This document shows, piece by piece, positions 1 to 8,366 of a stretch of 54,985 bases of DNA. Within the stretch, counting starts at the first letter, position 1, and each line of letters starts with the position of its first letter. Origin of the DNA: Sandaracinaceae bacterium (GTDB lineage: Bacteria; Myxococcota_A; Polyangia; Polyangiales; Sandaracinaceae); contig JAIBCE010000010.1 in NCBI GenBank assembly GCA_019694315.1, forward strand, positions 1 to 54,985. The letters are read 5' to 3'. Made by a program: the position numbers and the translations under genes. Under the pieces are notes generated by a model. It made no database searches. It saw only the letters and a program-made list of their open reading frames with translations, and was not told the origin of the DNA.

Positions 1-4
1 ATCT

Positions 5-140
5 AACAGGAACCGCGATCCCGCCGAGCGTAGCGCGAGGCGCCCAAGCGGGGCTGGGGCCCCGCGCGGGAGCATTCGCGTCAGCGAATGGAGCGGGAGG
101 GGGCCCCGCCTCGCGGGGGAGGGTCCGCATGGACCCTCCA
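5..140. repeat. Intergenic direct repeat, copy 1
   Basis: First copy of a unit repeated from position 157. It holds a perfect hairpin (cattcgc at 73-79, loop gtca, gcgaatg at 84-90), GGGGCCCC-type palindromes and a second hairpin at 121-136 (gggtcc, loop gcat, ggaccc). No coding potential is convincing. It looks like a structured intergenic (REP/MITE-like) repeat; whether it occurs elsewhere in the genome cannot be told from here. Confidence 0.75.
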
Positions 141-156
141 GCAAGCTCAGAGCCCC

Positions 157-279
157 AACAGGAACCGCGATCCCGCCGAGCGTAGCGCGAGGCGCCAAGC
201 GGGGCTGGGGCCCCGCGCGGGAGCATTCGCGTCAGCGAATGGAGCGGGAGGGGGCCCCGCCGTCCGCATGGACCCTCCG
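157..279. repeat. Intergenic direct repeat, copy 2
   Basis: Second copy of the unit at 5-140, nearly identical. It lacks about a dozen bases between the gggggccccgcc block and the gtccgcatggac hairpin. It keeps the cattcgc/gcgaatg hairpin at 224-241. It ends four bases before the stop codon of the response regulator gene, so the repeat array reaches the 3' end of that gene. Confidence 0.75.
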
Positions 280-283
280 GCAA

Positions 284-1240
284 TCACAGCCGGCGTCGCT
301 CGCGTCGCGCAGCGGCGAGGAGCGCGAGGCCGCACGCATGACCGCCCTCGGCGCGGCCAGACACGCCCACGAGGAAGCTCGCGCCTTCCTTCAGCACGCA
401 CGGAGCGAGCTGGTTGTGCTTGGCGCGCTGCTCGAGGCGATGCACGACCACCTCGGCCTCGCTCGCGCTGGTCTCCGGCAGCACCAAGACGAGCTCGCGC
501 TCGCCCGCGCGGAAGACGTGGTCGATCGTGCGCACGCACTGGCGCACGTTCGCGATCAGCGTCGTCATGAGCGACTCGGTGGCCTCGTCTCCGCCCGCGT
601 CGCGCACGTGCTCGAGGTTCGTGCACGAGAGGGCCACGCACGCGAGCGCATGATCGAAGCGCGTCGCGCGCGTCATCTCGTACTCCAGCGTGAGCGGGAG
701 CTGCGCCGCGCTGCCCGCCCGCTGCATCGCCTCGTCGCCGAAGCTCGAGTCCTTGTGCTGCATCCGCTCGAGGAGCGCGCGACGAAGCGTGTTGCGCACC
801 CGCTGGTGGATCTCGAACACGCGGTACGGGCGCGCGAGATAGTCCTCGGCGCCGAGCTCGATGCCACGCCGCCAGATGGTCTCGTCGCGATCGCTCGCCG
901 TGAGCAGCACCGGGATCGACGACAGGCTGTGATCGCTCTTGAGCAGCCGCAGCACCTCGAGACCGCCGAAGAGATCGGCCGAGCCGAACGTCTCGGGCAA
1001 CGTCTCGCGGAGCTCGCGCACGTCTCGCTCGCCCAGGGGCAGCGAGGCGACCTCGTCGTCATCGGCGCTCGGCAGCGCCACGTCCACGAGGACGAGATCG
1101 GGACGCTTGCGCGCCACCGTCTCGAGCGCCGCACCGCCGTCCATCGCGGTGAGCACCGTGTGCCCGGCGGCCTCGCAGATCTCCTGCAAGAGGCGAAGGT
1201 TGAACGGATCGGACTCCGCGATCAGCACCAAAGCAGGCAT
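284..1240 (-). CDS. Atypical response regulator with degenerate GGDEF-like C-terminus
   Basis: A 318-residue protein starting MPALVLIAESDPFN. The start ATG shares one base with the stop of the upstream sigma54 regulator (TGATG), so the two are translationally coupled. The N-terminus is a receiver fold: an acidic pocket near residues 9-11, the likely phospho-acceptor Asp in LVDVALP, and a late AEDYLARPY motif where the usual Lys of KPF is Arg. About 40 extra residues sit between the phospho-acceptor strand and the next helix. The C-terminal half resembles a GGDEF domain whose signature is lost (AGERE in that position), so cyclase activity is unlikely. The last residues are Arg-rich and end beside the 1-280 repeat, so the C-terminus may be altered. 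The partnership with the sigma54 activator is inferred from overlap only. Confidence 0.8.
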   Translation of the reverse strand: MPALVLIAESDPFNLRLLQEICEAAGHTVLTAMDGGAALETVARKRPDLVLVDVALPSADDDEVASLPLGERDVRELRETLPETFGSADLFGGLEVLRLLKSDHSLSSIPVLLTASDRDETIWRRGIELGAEDYLARPYRVFEIHQRVRNTLRRALLERMQHKDSSFGDEAMQRAGSAAQLPLTLEYEMTRATRFDHALACVALSCTNLEHVRDAGGDEATESLMTTLIANVRQCVRTIDHVFRAGERELVLVLPETSASEAEVVVHRLEQRAKHNQLAPCVLKEGASFLVGVSGRAEGGHACGLALLAAARRERRRL

Positions 1241-2529
1241 CAGCTCTCCCCGCGTCGGCGCCCGACGTCGTCGAGGCCGTAGGCTTGCACTTTGCGAATG
1301 AGGTTGCGTCGGCTGATGCCCAGCGCATCTGCCGCTTTGGTCTTGTTGCCGCGCGCCTTGCGCAGCTCGTCGCCGATCATGCGGCGCTCGAGGCGCTCGA
1401 CGGCGTCGGGCATCGACACACCCGGATCCAGCGAGAACGCATCGGCGGCGGGCGCTGCGGGCGCATTCGACGGGGGCACGGTCGCAGGGACGACGGTGGG
1501 CGTCGTCGGCGGCGCAGGGGCGGCCGTGACGACGACCGCGGGCGCGACGCTCGGCTTGGGCAGCACGCGACGCCGACCGATCGACGGGCTCAGGAGCTCG
1601 TCGTCGATGATCGCGTCGTCGCCGGAGAGCACCCACAGGCGCTCCATCTCGTTCTCGAGCTCCCGCACGTTGCCGGGCCACTCGTGTCCCACGAGGCGCT
1701 CGATCGCGCGCGGCGTGCGCACCTTGCCGCGCTTGTCTTTGTCCTTGTCCTTGTCGCGACCGCCCGCATCGCGCTTGGCGAGGCGCGCGAGGAAGTGATC
1801 CACGAGCACCTCGACGTCGCTCTGCGAGCCATCGGGGTTGCGGCGCTCGCGCAGCGGCGGCACGCGGAGGACGACCACGTGCAGGCGGTAGTAGAGGTCC
1901 TCGCGGAAGGTGCCCTGCTTCACCATCGCGCCGAGATCACGGTTCGTCGCCGCCACGATGCGCACGTCGACCTTCTTGGTCTCGGTGCCGCCGACCGGCA
2001 TGAACGTGCCCTCCTGGATGACGCGCAAGAGCTTCACCTGGAGCGACGGCGACATGTCGCCGACCTCGTCCATGAAGAACGTGCCGCCGTCGGCCACCTC
2101 GAAGAGACCGGGCTTGTCGGCGACCGCGCCCGTGAAGGCGCCGCGACGATGACCGAAGAGCTCGCTCTCGAGGAGGTTGTCGTTGAACGCGCTGCAGTTG
2201 GTCGCCACGAACGCCTTGTTCGCGCGACGCGAGCTCTGGTGGATGCTCTTGGCGACGAGCTCCTTGCCCGTGCCGTTCTCCCCGAGCACGAGGACCGTCG
2301 CGTCGCTCTGCTTGATGCGATCGAGCATCTTGAAGAGCGCCAGCATCGGCGGGCTCTTCCCGATGATCACGGCGTGCGGCTTCGGCGGCTCCTCCTTGCG
2401 GGAGAAGAAGCCATCGAGGTCACGCGAGGCCGCTGCGAGGGCACGCTCGGTCGCCGTTTCGTCATCGGGCGTTCCGGAGACATCCACCGAGAGCCGTGCA
2501 CCAGAAGATAGGGAAATCGTCTGCGTCAT
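1240..2529 (-). CDS. Sigma54-dependent transcriptional activator (AAA+, Fis-type HTH)
   Basis: A 429-residue enhancer-binding protein. The start MTQTISLSSG was chosen because upstream codons run into the divergent promoter region. After about 55 residues of unassigned N-terminus comes the AAA+ domain: Walker A GENGTGKE (about 83-90), the sigma54-contacting GAFTGA loop (130-135) and a Walker B-like FFMDEVGD. A DKDKDKDK run lies in the late AAA+ region. A Pro/Ala-rich linker leads to a C-terminal Fis-type helix-turn-helix (ALGISRRNLIRK). There is no receiver, PAS or FHA domain on the protein, so control may come from the coupled response regulator downstream. The family opens promoters held by sigma54 RNA polymerase using ATP; target genes are not identifiable here. 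Confidence 0.93.
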   Translation of the reverse strand: MTQTISLSSGARLSVDVSGTPDDETATERALAAASRDLDGFFSRKEEPPKPHAVIIGKSPPMLALFKMLDRIKQSDATVLVLGENGTGKELVAKSIHQSSRRANKAFVATNCSAFNDNLLESELFGHRRGAFTGAVADKPGLFEVADGGTFFMDEVGDMSPSLQVKLLRVIQEGTFMPVGGTETKKVDVRIVAATNRDLGAMVKQGTFREDLYYRLHVVVLRVPPLRERRNPDGSQSDVEVLVDHFLARLAKRDAGGRDKDKDKDKRGKVRTPRAIERLVGHEWPGNVRELENEMERLWVLSGDDAIIDDELLSPSIGRRRVLPKPSVAPAVVVTAAPAPPTTPTVVPATVPPSNAPAAPAADAFSLDPGVSMPDAVERLERRMIGDELRKARGNKTKAADALGISRRNLIRKVQAYGLDDVGRRRGES

Positions 2530-2618
2530 CCCCGCTCGTCCGAGGATCAGGGGCTTAGCACGCAGCCACGCGCAGAGCCCGTCGTTCGTGCGACGACGCA
2601 TCGCGTCGCAGGCGCGGT

Positions 2619-3530
2619 TTGCTAGGCTCGAATGCGTTGCGACCGCCCTCGAAGACCTCGCCCGAAGGCCATCGAACCACACCGCTGCGCCCGCTCGAGC
2701 CGAGCACGCGACCACCCGCGGACGTTCCCGTGGTCGTCGTGCTGACCGGGCCGCAGGTGGGTGAGCGCGTGTTCTTGTCGGGTCCCGTGACGATCGGCCG
2801 TGATCCCGGCGCCACCCTTCGCCTGCGCGATCCTCGCGTGGGGATGATCCACCTGCGCCTCGAGCCCTCGCCCCACCCCGAGCGCTGGCACCTCGTCGAC
2901 GCGGGGGCGGGGCCCACGGAGATCGCAGGGCGCCCCCTCGTGGCCCACGGCAGACAGCTGGTCGGTGCGCGCGAGGAGATCCGCGTCGGAGACACGCTCC
3001 TCCGCGTCGAGCTCCACGACGAGGTCGAGCAGGAATTCGACCGCGTCGTGGTGGAGCGCCTGCACAAGGACGAGCTCACGGGCCTCTACTCGCGCCGGAA
3101 ATTCGAGGAAGAGCTCGCCGCGCGCCTCGAGCTCGCGACCAGCCCGGTGGTGCTCGCCCTGCTCGACATCGATGGCCTCAAGCGCGTGAACGACGCCCAC
3201 GGGCACCTCGCGGGCGCTGCCGTCATCGCGCATGTCGGTCGCACGCTCGCGCGCACCCTCGGCTCGCGGGGTGTGGCGGCGCGCCTCGGAGGCGACGAGC
3301 TCGCCGTGCTGTTCACGATGCCCCTCGAGGAGGCGATCGCCATCACGGAGTCGCTGCTCGAGGCCGTGCGGTTCTCGCCCTGCGTCCACGAGCAGTATCG
3401 GCACCAGGTCACCGTGTCCGCGGGCCTCGCGACCCCGCGGCCCGACCCGGCGCTGACCATGCGAGCAGCGGACGGCGCGCTCCTCGAAGCCAAGCGCCTC
3501 GGGGGCGACCGCCTCGTCGTGGCCCGCTGA
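2619..3530 (+). CDS. FHA-GGDEF signalling protein
   Basis: About 303 residues if the TTG at 2619 is used; a GTG further in, within the PVVVVLTGPQ stretch, is an alternative start. The N-terminal domain is FHA-like (IGRDPG, then a His-containing strand IHLRLEPS), a phosphothreonine-binding fold. The second half is a GGDEF domain: DELTGLYSRR entry motif, LDIDGLKRVNDAHGH and an active-site loop reading GGDEL rather than GGDEF. Diguanylate cyclases make cyclic di-GMP from GTP. The conserved GGDE core suggests activity is possible, but the changed last residue leaves this open. It is divergent from the sigma54 regulator, with about 90 bases between them for both promoters. FHA points to control by Ser/Thr kinases. 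Confidence 0.88.
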   Translation: MLGSNALRPPSKTSPEGHRTTPLRPLEPSTRPPADVPVVVVLTGPQVGERVFLSGPVTIGRDPGATLRLRDPRVGMIHLRLEPSPHPERWHLVDAGAGPTEIAGRPLVAHGRQLVGAREEIRVGDTLLRVELHDEVEQEFDRVVVERLHKDELTGLYSRRKFEEELAARLELATSPVVLALLDIDGLKRVNDAHGHLAGAAVIAHVGRTLARTLGSRGVAARLGGDELAVLFTMPLEEAIAITESLLEAVRFSPCVHEQYRHQVTVSAGLATPRPDPALTMRAADGALLEAKRLGGDRLVVAR

Positions 3531-3577
3531 GCCGGCTGGCCTCGGCGGTGCACCGTCGTCATGCTCGCGGCCGCGCC

Positions 3578-5242
3578 ATGACCTTCTTCTGGTTCGTCCT
3601 GCTCGTGGGCGTGCTCATCTTCGTGCACGAGCTGGGGCACTTCGTCTGGGCGAAGGTCTTCGGCGTCAAGGTGCTGCGCTTCTCGCTCGGCTTCGGGCCG
3701 CGCCTCTTCGGCTTCACGCGCGGCGAGACCGAGTACGTGATCGCCGCCATCCCGCTCGGCGGCTACGTGCGCCTCCTCGGCGAGCACCCCGGCGACGTCG
3801 TCTCGAAGAAGGACGAGGGACGCTCGTTCGCGGAGCAACCGCTCTGGCGTCGGATGATCATCGTGCTCGCGGGACCGGTGATGAACCTCGCGTTCCCGCT
3901 GCTCCTCTACTTCGTCGTGTTCCTCGGCGAGCACGACATGTCGCCGGCCGTGATCGGCACGGTGCTGCCCGACGCGCCTGCCGACGGTCACCTCCAGCCT
4001 GGCGATCGCGTGCTCGCCGTGGATGGCGTGGAGGTGCGGACCTTCTACGAGCTGATGCAGCGCGTGGAGGGCTCCATCGGCGTGCCGCTCGAGCTCACCG
4101 TGGAGCGACGGCGGCAGCAGGTGGAGGCCACCGTCACGCCGGTGCGGGCGGTCGAGACGCGCGCGCTCGGGATGACGCGCGAGGTGGGCCGCATCGGCGT
4201 GAGCACGCGGAGCCCGCTCGCGGTGATCGGCATCATCTCTCCGGCGAGCCCCGCCGCCGCGGCACGCCTGCGCAGCTTCGATCGGGTCATCGCCGCGGGT
4301 GGACGACCGATCGAGCGGTTCGCCGATCTCGTGCAGGTGCTCGAGCCCAACCGCGGCGGCACCGTGCCCATCACGTACGTGCGCCCGCGCCGGATCACGG
4401 GCGGGCTCGCCGACGTGCTCGAGCTGTCGTTCTACGAGCCTCACGTCGCCACGCTCACGCCCGAGCCCGGCCCCGGCAGCGGCATCGTTCGCGCGGGCAT
4501 CGAGTCGTCCGATCTCTATGTGTCGGAGGTGCGGGCTGGCTCGCCCGAGGCAGCGATCGGCCTGCGCCCCGGCGATCGGCTCCTCGAGCTCGATGGCCAG
4601 CCGATCCGCCTCTTCGCGAGCTTCATCGAGACGCTCCAGACGAGCGATCGCACCGAGCACGAGCTCACGTTCCGGCGCGCCGATCAGGTGATCTCCCGCC
4701 GCCTCGCGCTCACGCGCGAGCAGGGAGAGACCGAGTACGGCGAGCGCTTCGATCGCTTCGCGATCGGCATCTCGCACTGGGCCCCCACGACCACCGAGGA
4801 GCCGGTGACCAACCCCTCGCCGCTGTCGTACGCAGCGCGCGAGTCGATCGCGGCCACGTGGGACATGATCGAGCTCACGGTCACCTCGGTCGTGCGCCTC
4901 GTCCAGGGAAGGCTCTCGGTGCGCAGCCTCGGCGGCCCGCTGTCGATCCTCGAGGGAACGCAGACCGCGGCGAGCGGCGGCCCGCTCGACTACCTGGCCT
5001 TCATGGCCTTCATCTCGATCAACCTCGGCCTCCTGAACCTCCTGCCCATTCCGCTCCTCGATGGGGGCCACCTCCTCTTCTTCCTGATCGAGGCGATCTC
5101 GCGGCGGCCGCTCGAGGCACGCGCGAGGGAGATCGCGAGCCTCGTGGGCTTCGGCGTGCTCGTTCTCCTCATGGTGCTCGCGTTCAAGAACGACGTGGAG
5201 CGGCGCTGGCCCGACATCGTCGAGACCTTCGAGGCGGACTGA
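3578..5242 (+). CDS. rseP: Site-2 intramembrane zinc metalloprotease RseP
   Basis: A 554-residue M50 protease starting MTFFWFVLL. The HELGH zinc motif is at residues 17-21 in the first membrane segment. The C-terminal NLLPIPLLDGGH motif supplies the third ligand region. Between the membrane halves are three PDZ-like segments, near VIGTVLPDAPADG, VIGIISPASPAAA and VSEVRAGSPEAAIG, each with a GDR or FDR carboxylate-binding-loop context. Escherichia coli RseP is about 450 residues with two PDZ domains, so this protein is longer. The family cuts anti-sigma factors within the membrane after a first cleavage, releasing envelope-stress sigma factors. It precedes rsmB on the same strand with a short gap. 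An ECF sigma/anti-sigma pair at 20.8-22.0 kb is a possible client, without direct evidence. Confidence 0.93.
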   Translation: MTFFWFVLLVGVLIFVHELGHFVWAKVFGVKVLRFSLGFGPRLFGFTRGETEYVIAAIPLGGYVRLLGEHPGDVVSKKDEGRSFAEQPLWRRMIIVLAGPVMNLAFPLLLYFVVFLGEHDMSPAVIGTVLPDAPADGHLQPGDRVLAVDGVEVRTFYELMQRVEGSIGVPLELTVERRRQQVEATVTPVRAVETRALGMTREVGRIGVSTRSPLAVIGIISPASPAAAARLRSFDRVIAAGGRPIERFADLVQVLEPNRGGTVPITYVRPRRITGGLADVLELSFYEPHVATLTPEPGPGSGIVRAGIESSDLYVSEVRAGSPEAAIGLRPGDRLLELDGQPIRLFASFIETLQTSDRTEHELTFRRADQVISRRLALTREQGETEYGERFDRFAIGISHWAPTTTEEPVTNPSPLSYAARESIAATWDMIELTVTSVVRLVQGRLSVRSLGGPLSILEGTQTAASGGPLDYLAFMAFISINLGLLNLLPIPLLDGGHLLFFLIEAISRRPLEARAREIASLVGFGVLVLLMVLAFKNDVERRWPDIVETFEAD

Positions 5243-5295
5243 CGCACGCGGAGCCCGGGCGCGCGAGTCGAATCGGCGGTACGAACGCGTCCTTC

Positions 5296-6660
5296 ATGCG
5301 AGGCCGTCCTTCCCGCTCCCACGAATTGCCCGCGACCACGGGTCGTGAGCTCGCCGCACGCGTGCTCTTCCGCGTGCTCGACGAGGACGCCTGGGCCTCG
5401 CCCACGCTCGACGCCGAGCTGTCGCGCGCGCACCTCTCCCCGAGCGAGAACGGTCGCGCGACCGATCTCGTCTACGGCGTGCTGCGCGTCCTTCCGGCGC
5501 TCGAAGACGCCATCGACGCGCATCGCCCGCGTCGCGATCCGCTCGAGCCCTTCACGCTCGCTTGCATGCTCTGCGCGAGCTATGAGCTCCTGCACACCGC
5601 CGAGAAGCCGTGGGCGATCCTCGACGAGACGGTCGGCCTGATTCGGCGCATGCGGGCCGAGGGCCTCTCGCGCTTCGCGAACGCCGTGCTCCGCAAGATC
5701 GCGGCCGCGCGCCCCGAGGCGCCCATGCGCGCCAGCCGGCTCGTCCTGCCGCGCTGGCTCGAGGAGCACCTCGCCCTCGATCTGGGCGCGGAGCGCGCGC
5801 GCTCGTTCGCGGGCGATCGGCCCGTGCCGCCGCCGATCACGCTGCGATCGCGCCGCGAGCGGGACGCGATCCTGACGGCCATTCGCGAGGCTCGTCCGGA
5901 CGCGACGCTCACGCTGGGCGCACTGAGCGAGCACGCGATCCTCACGCGAGGCGTGGGCGACCCGCGGCGCCTGCCGGGCTTCGATCGCGGTGACTTCGTG
6001 GTGATGGACGAGGCGAGCCAGCTCGTGGCCGAGGCCGTCGGCGCCAAGAGCGGAGAGCGCGTGCTCGACGCGTGCGCGGGGCGTGGCGGCAAGACGCTCG
6101 CCATGCTCGATGCGATGGGCGCAGGAGGCGAGCTCGTCGCGTGCGACGATCACCCCGAGAAGCTCGCGCGCATGGACGACGAGCTCCGCCGCCTGGGCCA
6201 CGCGCCGTCCAAGGTGGCGCGCCACGCGGTGGATCTCTCGGTGGGCCTGGGCAAGCTCGCCGTGGACAGCTTCGATCGCGTGCTCGTCGATGCGCCCTGC
6301 ACGGGGCTCGGCACCGTGCACCGCCGTCCCGAGATCCTCCTCCGCGTCGGCCCCGAAGACGTGCCGCGCATGCAGGAGCTGCAGGAGCAGATCCTCGCCC
6401 GCGCCGCCGAGCTCGTGCGCCCGGACGGCCTCCTCGTCTACGCGGTGTGCTCGCCGACGCGCGCCGAGGGCATCGGCGTCGTCCAGGCGCTCCTGTCGCG
6501 AGGAAGCTTCGGTCGACACGCGAGAAGCTTCGAGCTCTTGCGCGAGCCCGTGGGCCCGATCGCGCCCGACGACGACGGGATGATCCGCCTCGGCCCGTGG
6601 TGCGATCCGAGCGCGAGCTGCGACGCGTTCCAGATCGCCAGGCTGCGACGCCGACGCTGA
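5296..6660 (+). CDS. rsmB: 16S rRNA (cytosine-C5) methyltransferase, RsmB family
   Basis: A 454-residue protein starting MRGRPSRSHE; the longer upstream frame overlaps rseP and was rejected. The N-terminal third is an NusB-like RNA-binding domain (LAARVLFRVLDEDAW). The C-terminal part is a Rossmann methyltransferase with a SAM-binding loop VLDACAGRGGKT, the DAPCTGLGT motif with the conserved Cys after Pro, and a second catalytic Cys region YAVCSPTRAEG. These are the two cysteines of m5C RNA methyltransferases. Length matches RsmB/Fmu. It would modify C967 of 16S rRNA (E. coli numbering). Hairpins follow the stop codon, where the gene converges with the next one. Confidence 0.9.
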   Translation: MRGRPSRSHELPATTGRELAARVLFRVLDEDAWASPTLDAELSRAHLSPSENGRATDLVYGVLRVLPALEDAIDAHRPRRDPLEPFTLACMLCASYELLHTAEKPWAILDETVGLIRRMRAEGLSRFANAVLRKIAAARPEAPMRASRLVLPRWLEEHLALDLGAERARSFAGDRPVPPPITLRSRRERDAILTAIREARPDATLTLGALSEHAILTRGVGDPRRLPGFDRGDFVVMDEASQLVAEAVGAKSGERVLDACAGRGGKTLAMLDAMGAGGELVACDDHPEKLARMDDELRRLGHAPSKVARHAVDLSVGLGKLAVDSFDRVLVDAPCTGLGTVHRRPEILLRVGPEDVPRMQELQEQILARAAELVRPDGLLVYAVCSPTRAEGIGVVQALLSRGSFGRHARSFELLREPVGPIAPDDDGMIRLGPWCDPSASCDAFQIARLRRRR

Positions 6661-6666
6661 GTGCCT

Positions 6667-6706
6667 GCGCGCCATCGGCGCGCGCTCGGGGGCTCAGGCG
6701 CCCCGA
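6667..6706. terminator. Two hairpins between convergent genes
   Basis: Directly after the rsmB stop is a perfect 7-bp stem (gcgcgcc at 6667-6673, loop atc, ggcgcgc at 6677-6683). A second stem follows (tcgggg at 6686-6691 with ccccga at 6701-6706). There is no T run, so this is a likely but unproven bidirectional terminator for rsmB and the converging regulator gene. Confidence 0.45.
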
Positions 6707-6728
6707 ATCGATTCTCTCGGTCCCTCAT

Positions 6729-8264
6729 TCAGCTGCGGCGCTTCTTGGAGATCGGGACGGGCGGCGCGTCGTGCCCGTCGCCCTCGACGAGCGGGCTGAA
6801 GAAGTTGTCCTTCTTCAAGTACTCGTCGACGCGGAACGCGAACTTGTAGCTGGGCGCTGCGCGCTGGTTGCAGTCGGTGCGCTCGCAGAAGCGGCAGCTC
6901 GTCCCCACCGGCACGGCCATCCGCGCGGGGTCGACGAAGGGCATGTCGTCCGCGTACGCGAGGTGCTTGGCATCGGCAGCGTGGGTGCCGAGCCCGATCG
7001 CGTACACGGTCCCGCGCGCGAGCGAGCCCGCGAGCGGCTCGGCCACGACCTTCGCGAAGCAGAAGTACACGCGGCCGTCCGGGAACACCGAGTACTGGCG
7101 ATGGATCGCGTGTGGCGTGAGGAAGGCCGTGTGCACGACCCACTTCGGACAGCTGCCCGTGCCGTGCGGGAAGCGGAGGCCCGTGGCCGCGTAGCGCTTG
7201 CTGATGTTGCCGGCGACGTCGACGCGCTGGAAGTGGAACGGCACGCCGCTCCGACGGGGATCGCTCAGGTTGCAGAGGCGATGCGCGACCGTCTCGTAGC
7301 TCGTGTCGAAGAGCCTCGCGAGATGCTCCACGTCGTAGCGCGTGCGCTGCACCTCGCGGAAGAACGGGCCGTACGGGAGGAGGATCGCGCCCGCGACGTA
7401 GCTCGCGAGGTGGATCTTGAGCAGGCGCGGCGTCTCGGCGTGTCGCGTGTCGGCGCTCGCGACGATGGGCTCGTGGAGCTTCTCCTCGTCGAGCAAGCGC
7501 AGCCCCACGGCGTGGGCGAGCTGGAACATGCGACGGTGCTCGGGGAGGTCGTGGCTGAGCGTGAGCGAGCCGCCGCGCGGGTCGAGACGTCGAATGACGC
7601 TGCCCTCGTGCTCGGTGTCCTCTCCGCCGAGCGTCCTCACCTCGACGCCGAGCTGCCCCAGCACGCCGATCAGGCCCGCCTCGCTCGGCCTCTCGCCGAG
7701 CTGATGTCGTGCGCGCAGCGCATCGGCGCGCTCCTCGAGCGCCTCGAACCAATTGCGCCGCGCCTCGAGGAAGTCGGTGACCTCGTCGAACGGTGTGTAG
7801 TCGAACGCGAGGGTGCCCGCGCCCTGGCCCTCGCGCTCCTTGCGGGCCATGTCCGTGAGCAGGTTCTCGAGCTGGAGGCGCGAGTTCTTGTAGAGGTTGA
7901 AGAGCGCCGTGATCGTGTTGGCCACGCGGGGCTCGGCACCGAGGCGCGCGAGATCGTCGCGCGAGAGCGCGAGCGTGCGCAGGAGCGGCTCGTCGAGCAG
8001 GCGCGCCAGGCCCTCGTCGATGTGCAGCTCGCCCAGGCTCTGCATGAAGTCGTCGAGCTCCACGCCGAAGAGCTCGAGCGCCTGCACGAGGAGCGGCAGC
8101 TGGAGGGGGCGCTTGCCCGTCTCGATGAGAGACAGGTACGCAGGTGAGACGCCGAGCTTCGCGGCCACCTCGGCCTGCGGGAGCTCGCGCGCCTGGCGCA
8201 GCTCGCGGAGCTTGCGGCCCATCGCTTCGGGGCCTGGGCCCGGAGCGACCTGTAAAGCGGTCAT
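6729..8264 (-). CDS. XRE-family regulator with IrrE-like and DUF2083 domains (ScfR/RamB type)
   Basis: A 511-residue regulator. The N-terminal XRE helix-turn-helix spans about residues 14-70 (QAEVAAKLGVSPAYLSLIETG). The middle is an ImmA/IrrE-like domain with FQLAHAVGLRLLDE in place of a HExxH zinc site, as is usual in this subfamily. The C-terminus has the Cys-rich SCRFCERTDCNQRAAP segment typical of DUF2083. Relatives include RamB and short-chain acyl-CoA-responsive regulators of acetate, propionate and fatty-acid metabolism. The start at MTALQVAPG fits the domain boundary. It converges with rsmB. No target operon can be assigned from its neighbours. Confidence 0.85.
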   Translation of the reverse strand: MTALQVAPGPGPEAMGRKLRELRQARELPQAEVAAKLGVSPAYLSLIETGKRPLQLPLLVQALELFGVELDDFMQSLGELHIDEGLARLLDEPLLRTLALSRDDLARLGAEPRVANTITALFNLYKNSRLQLENLLTDMARKEREGQGAGTLAFDYTPFDEVTDFLEARRNWFEALEERADALRARHQLGERPSEAGLIGVLGQLGVEVRTLGGEDTEHEGSVIRRLDPRGGSLTLSHDLPEHRRMFQLAHAVGLRLLDEEKLHEPIVASADTRHAETPRLLKIHLASYVAGAILLPYGPFFREVQRTRYDVEHLARLFDTSYETVAHRLCNLSDPRRSGVPFHFQRVDVAGNISKRYAATGLRFPHGTGSCPKWVVHTAFLTPHAIHRQYSVFPDGRVYFCFAKVVAEPLAGSLARGTVYAIGLGTHAADAKHLAYADDMPFVDPARMAVPVGTSCRFCERTDCNQRAAPSYKFAFRVDEYLKKDNFFSPLVEGDGHDAPPVPISKKRRS

Positions 8265-8366
8265 GGCTCGTTCATGGCTCGGAATTCGCGCGTTCGCCAG
8301 CGATCCCGGCTCGGGGCGGAGCGTGGAAGAGCGGTCGCAGTAAACGAGTGAAGGAGCCGTGCGTCC

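Noticed and set aside
239..1282. Long plus-strand open frame
   Set aside because: It is an antisense shadow of the response regulator, with biased Arg/Ala content typical of GC-rich antisense frames.
4858..5295. Upstream extension of rsmB
   Set aside because: It overlaps the C-terminus of rseP in another frame with no similarity to RsmB.
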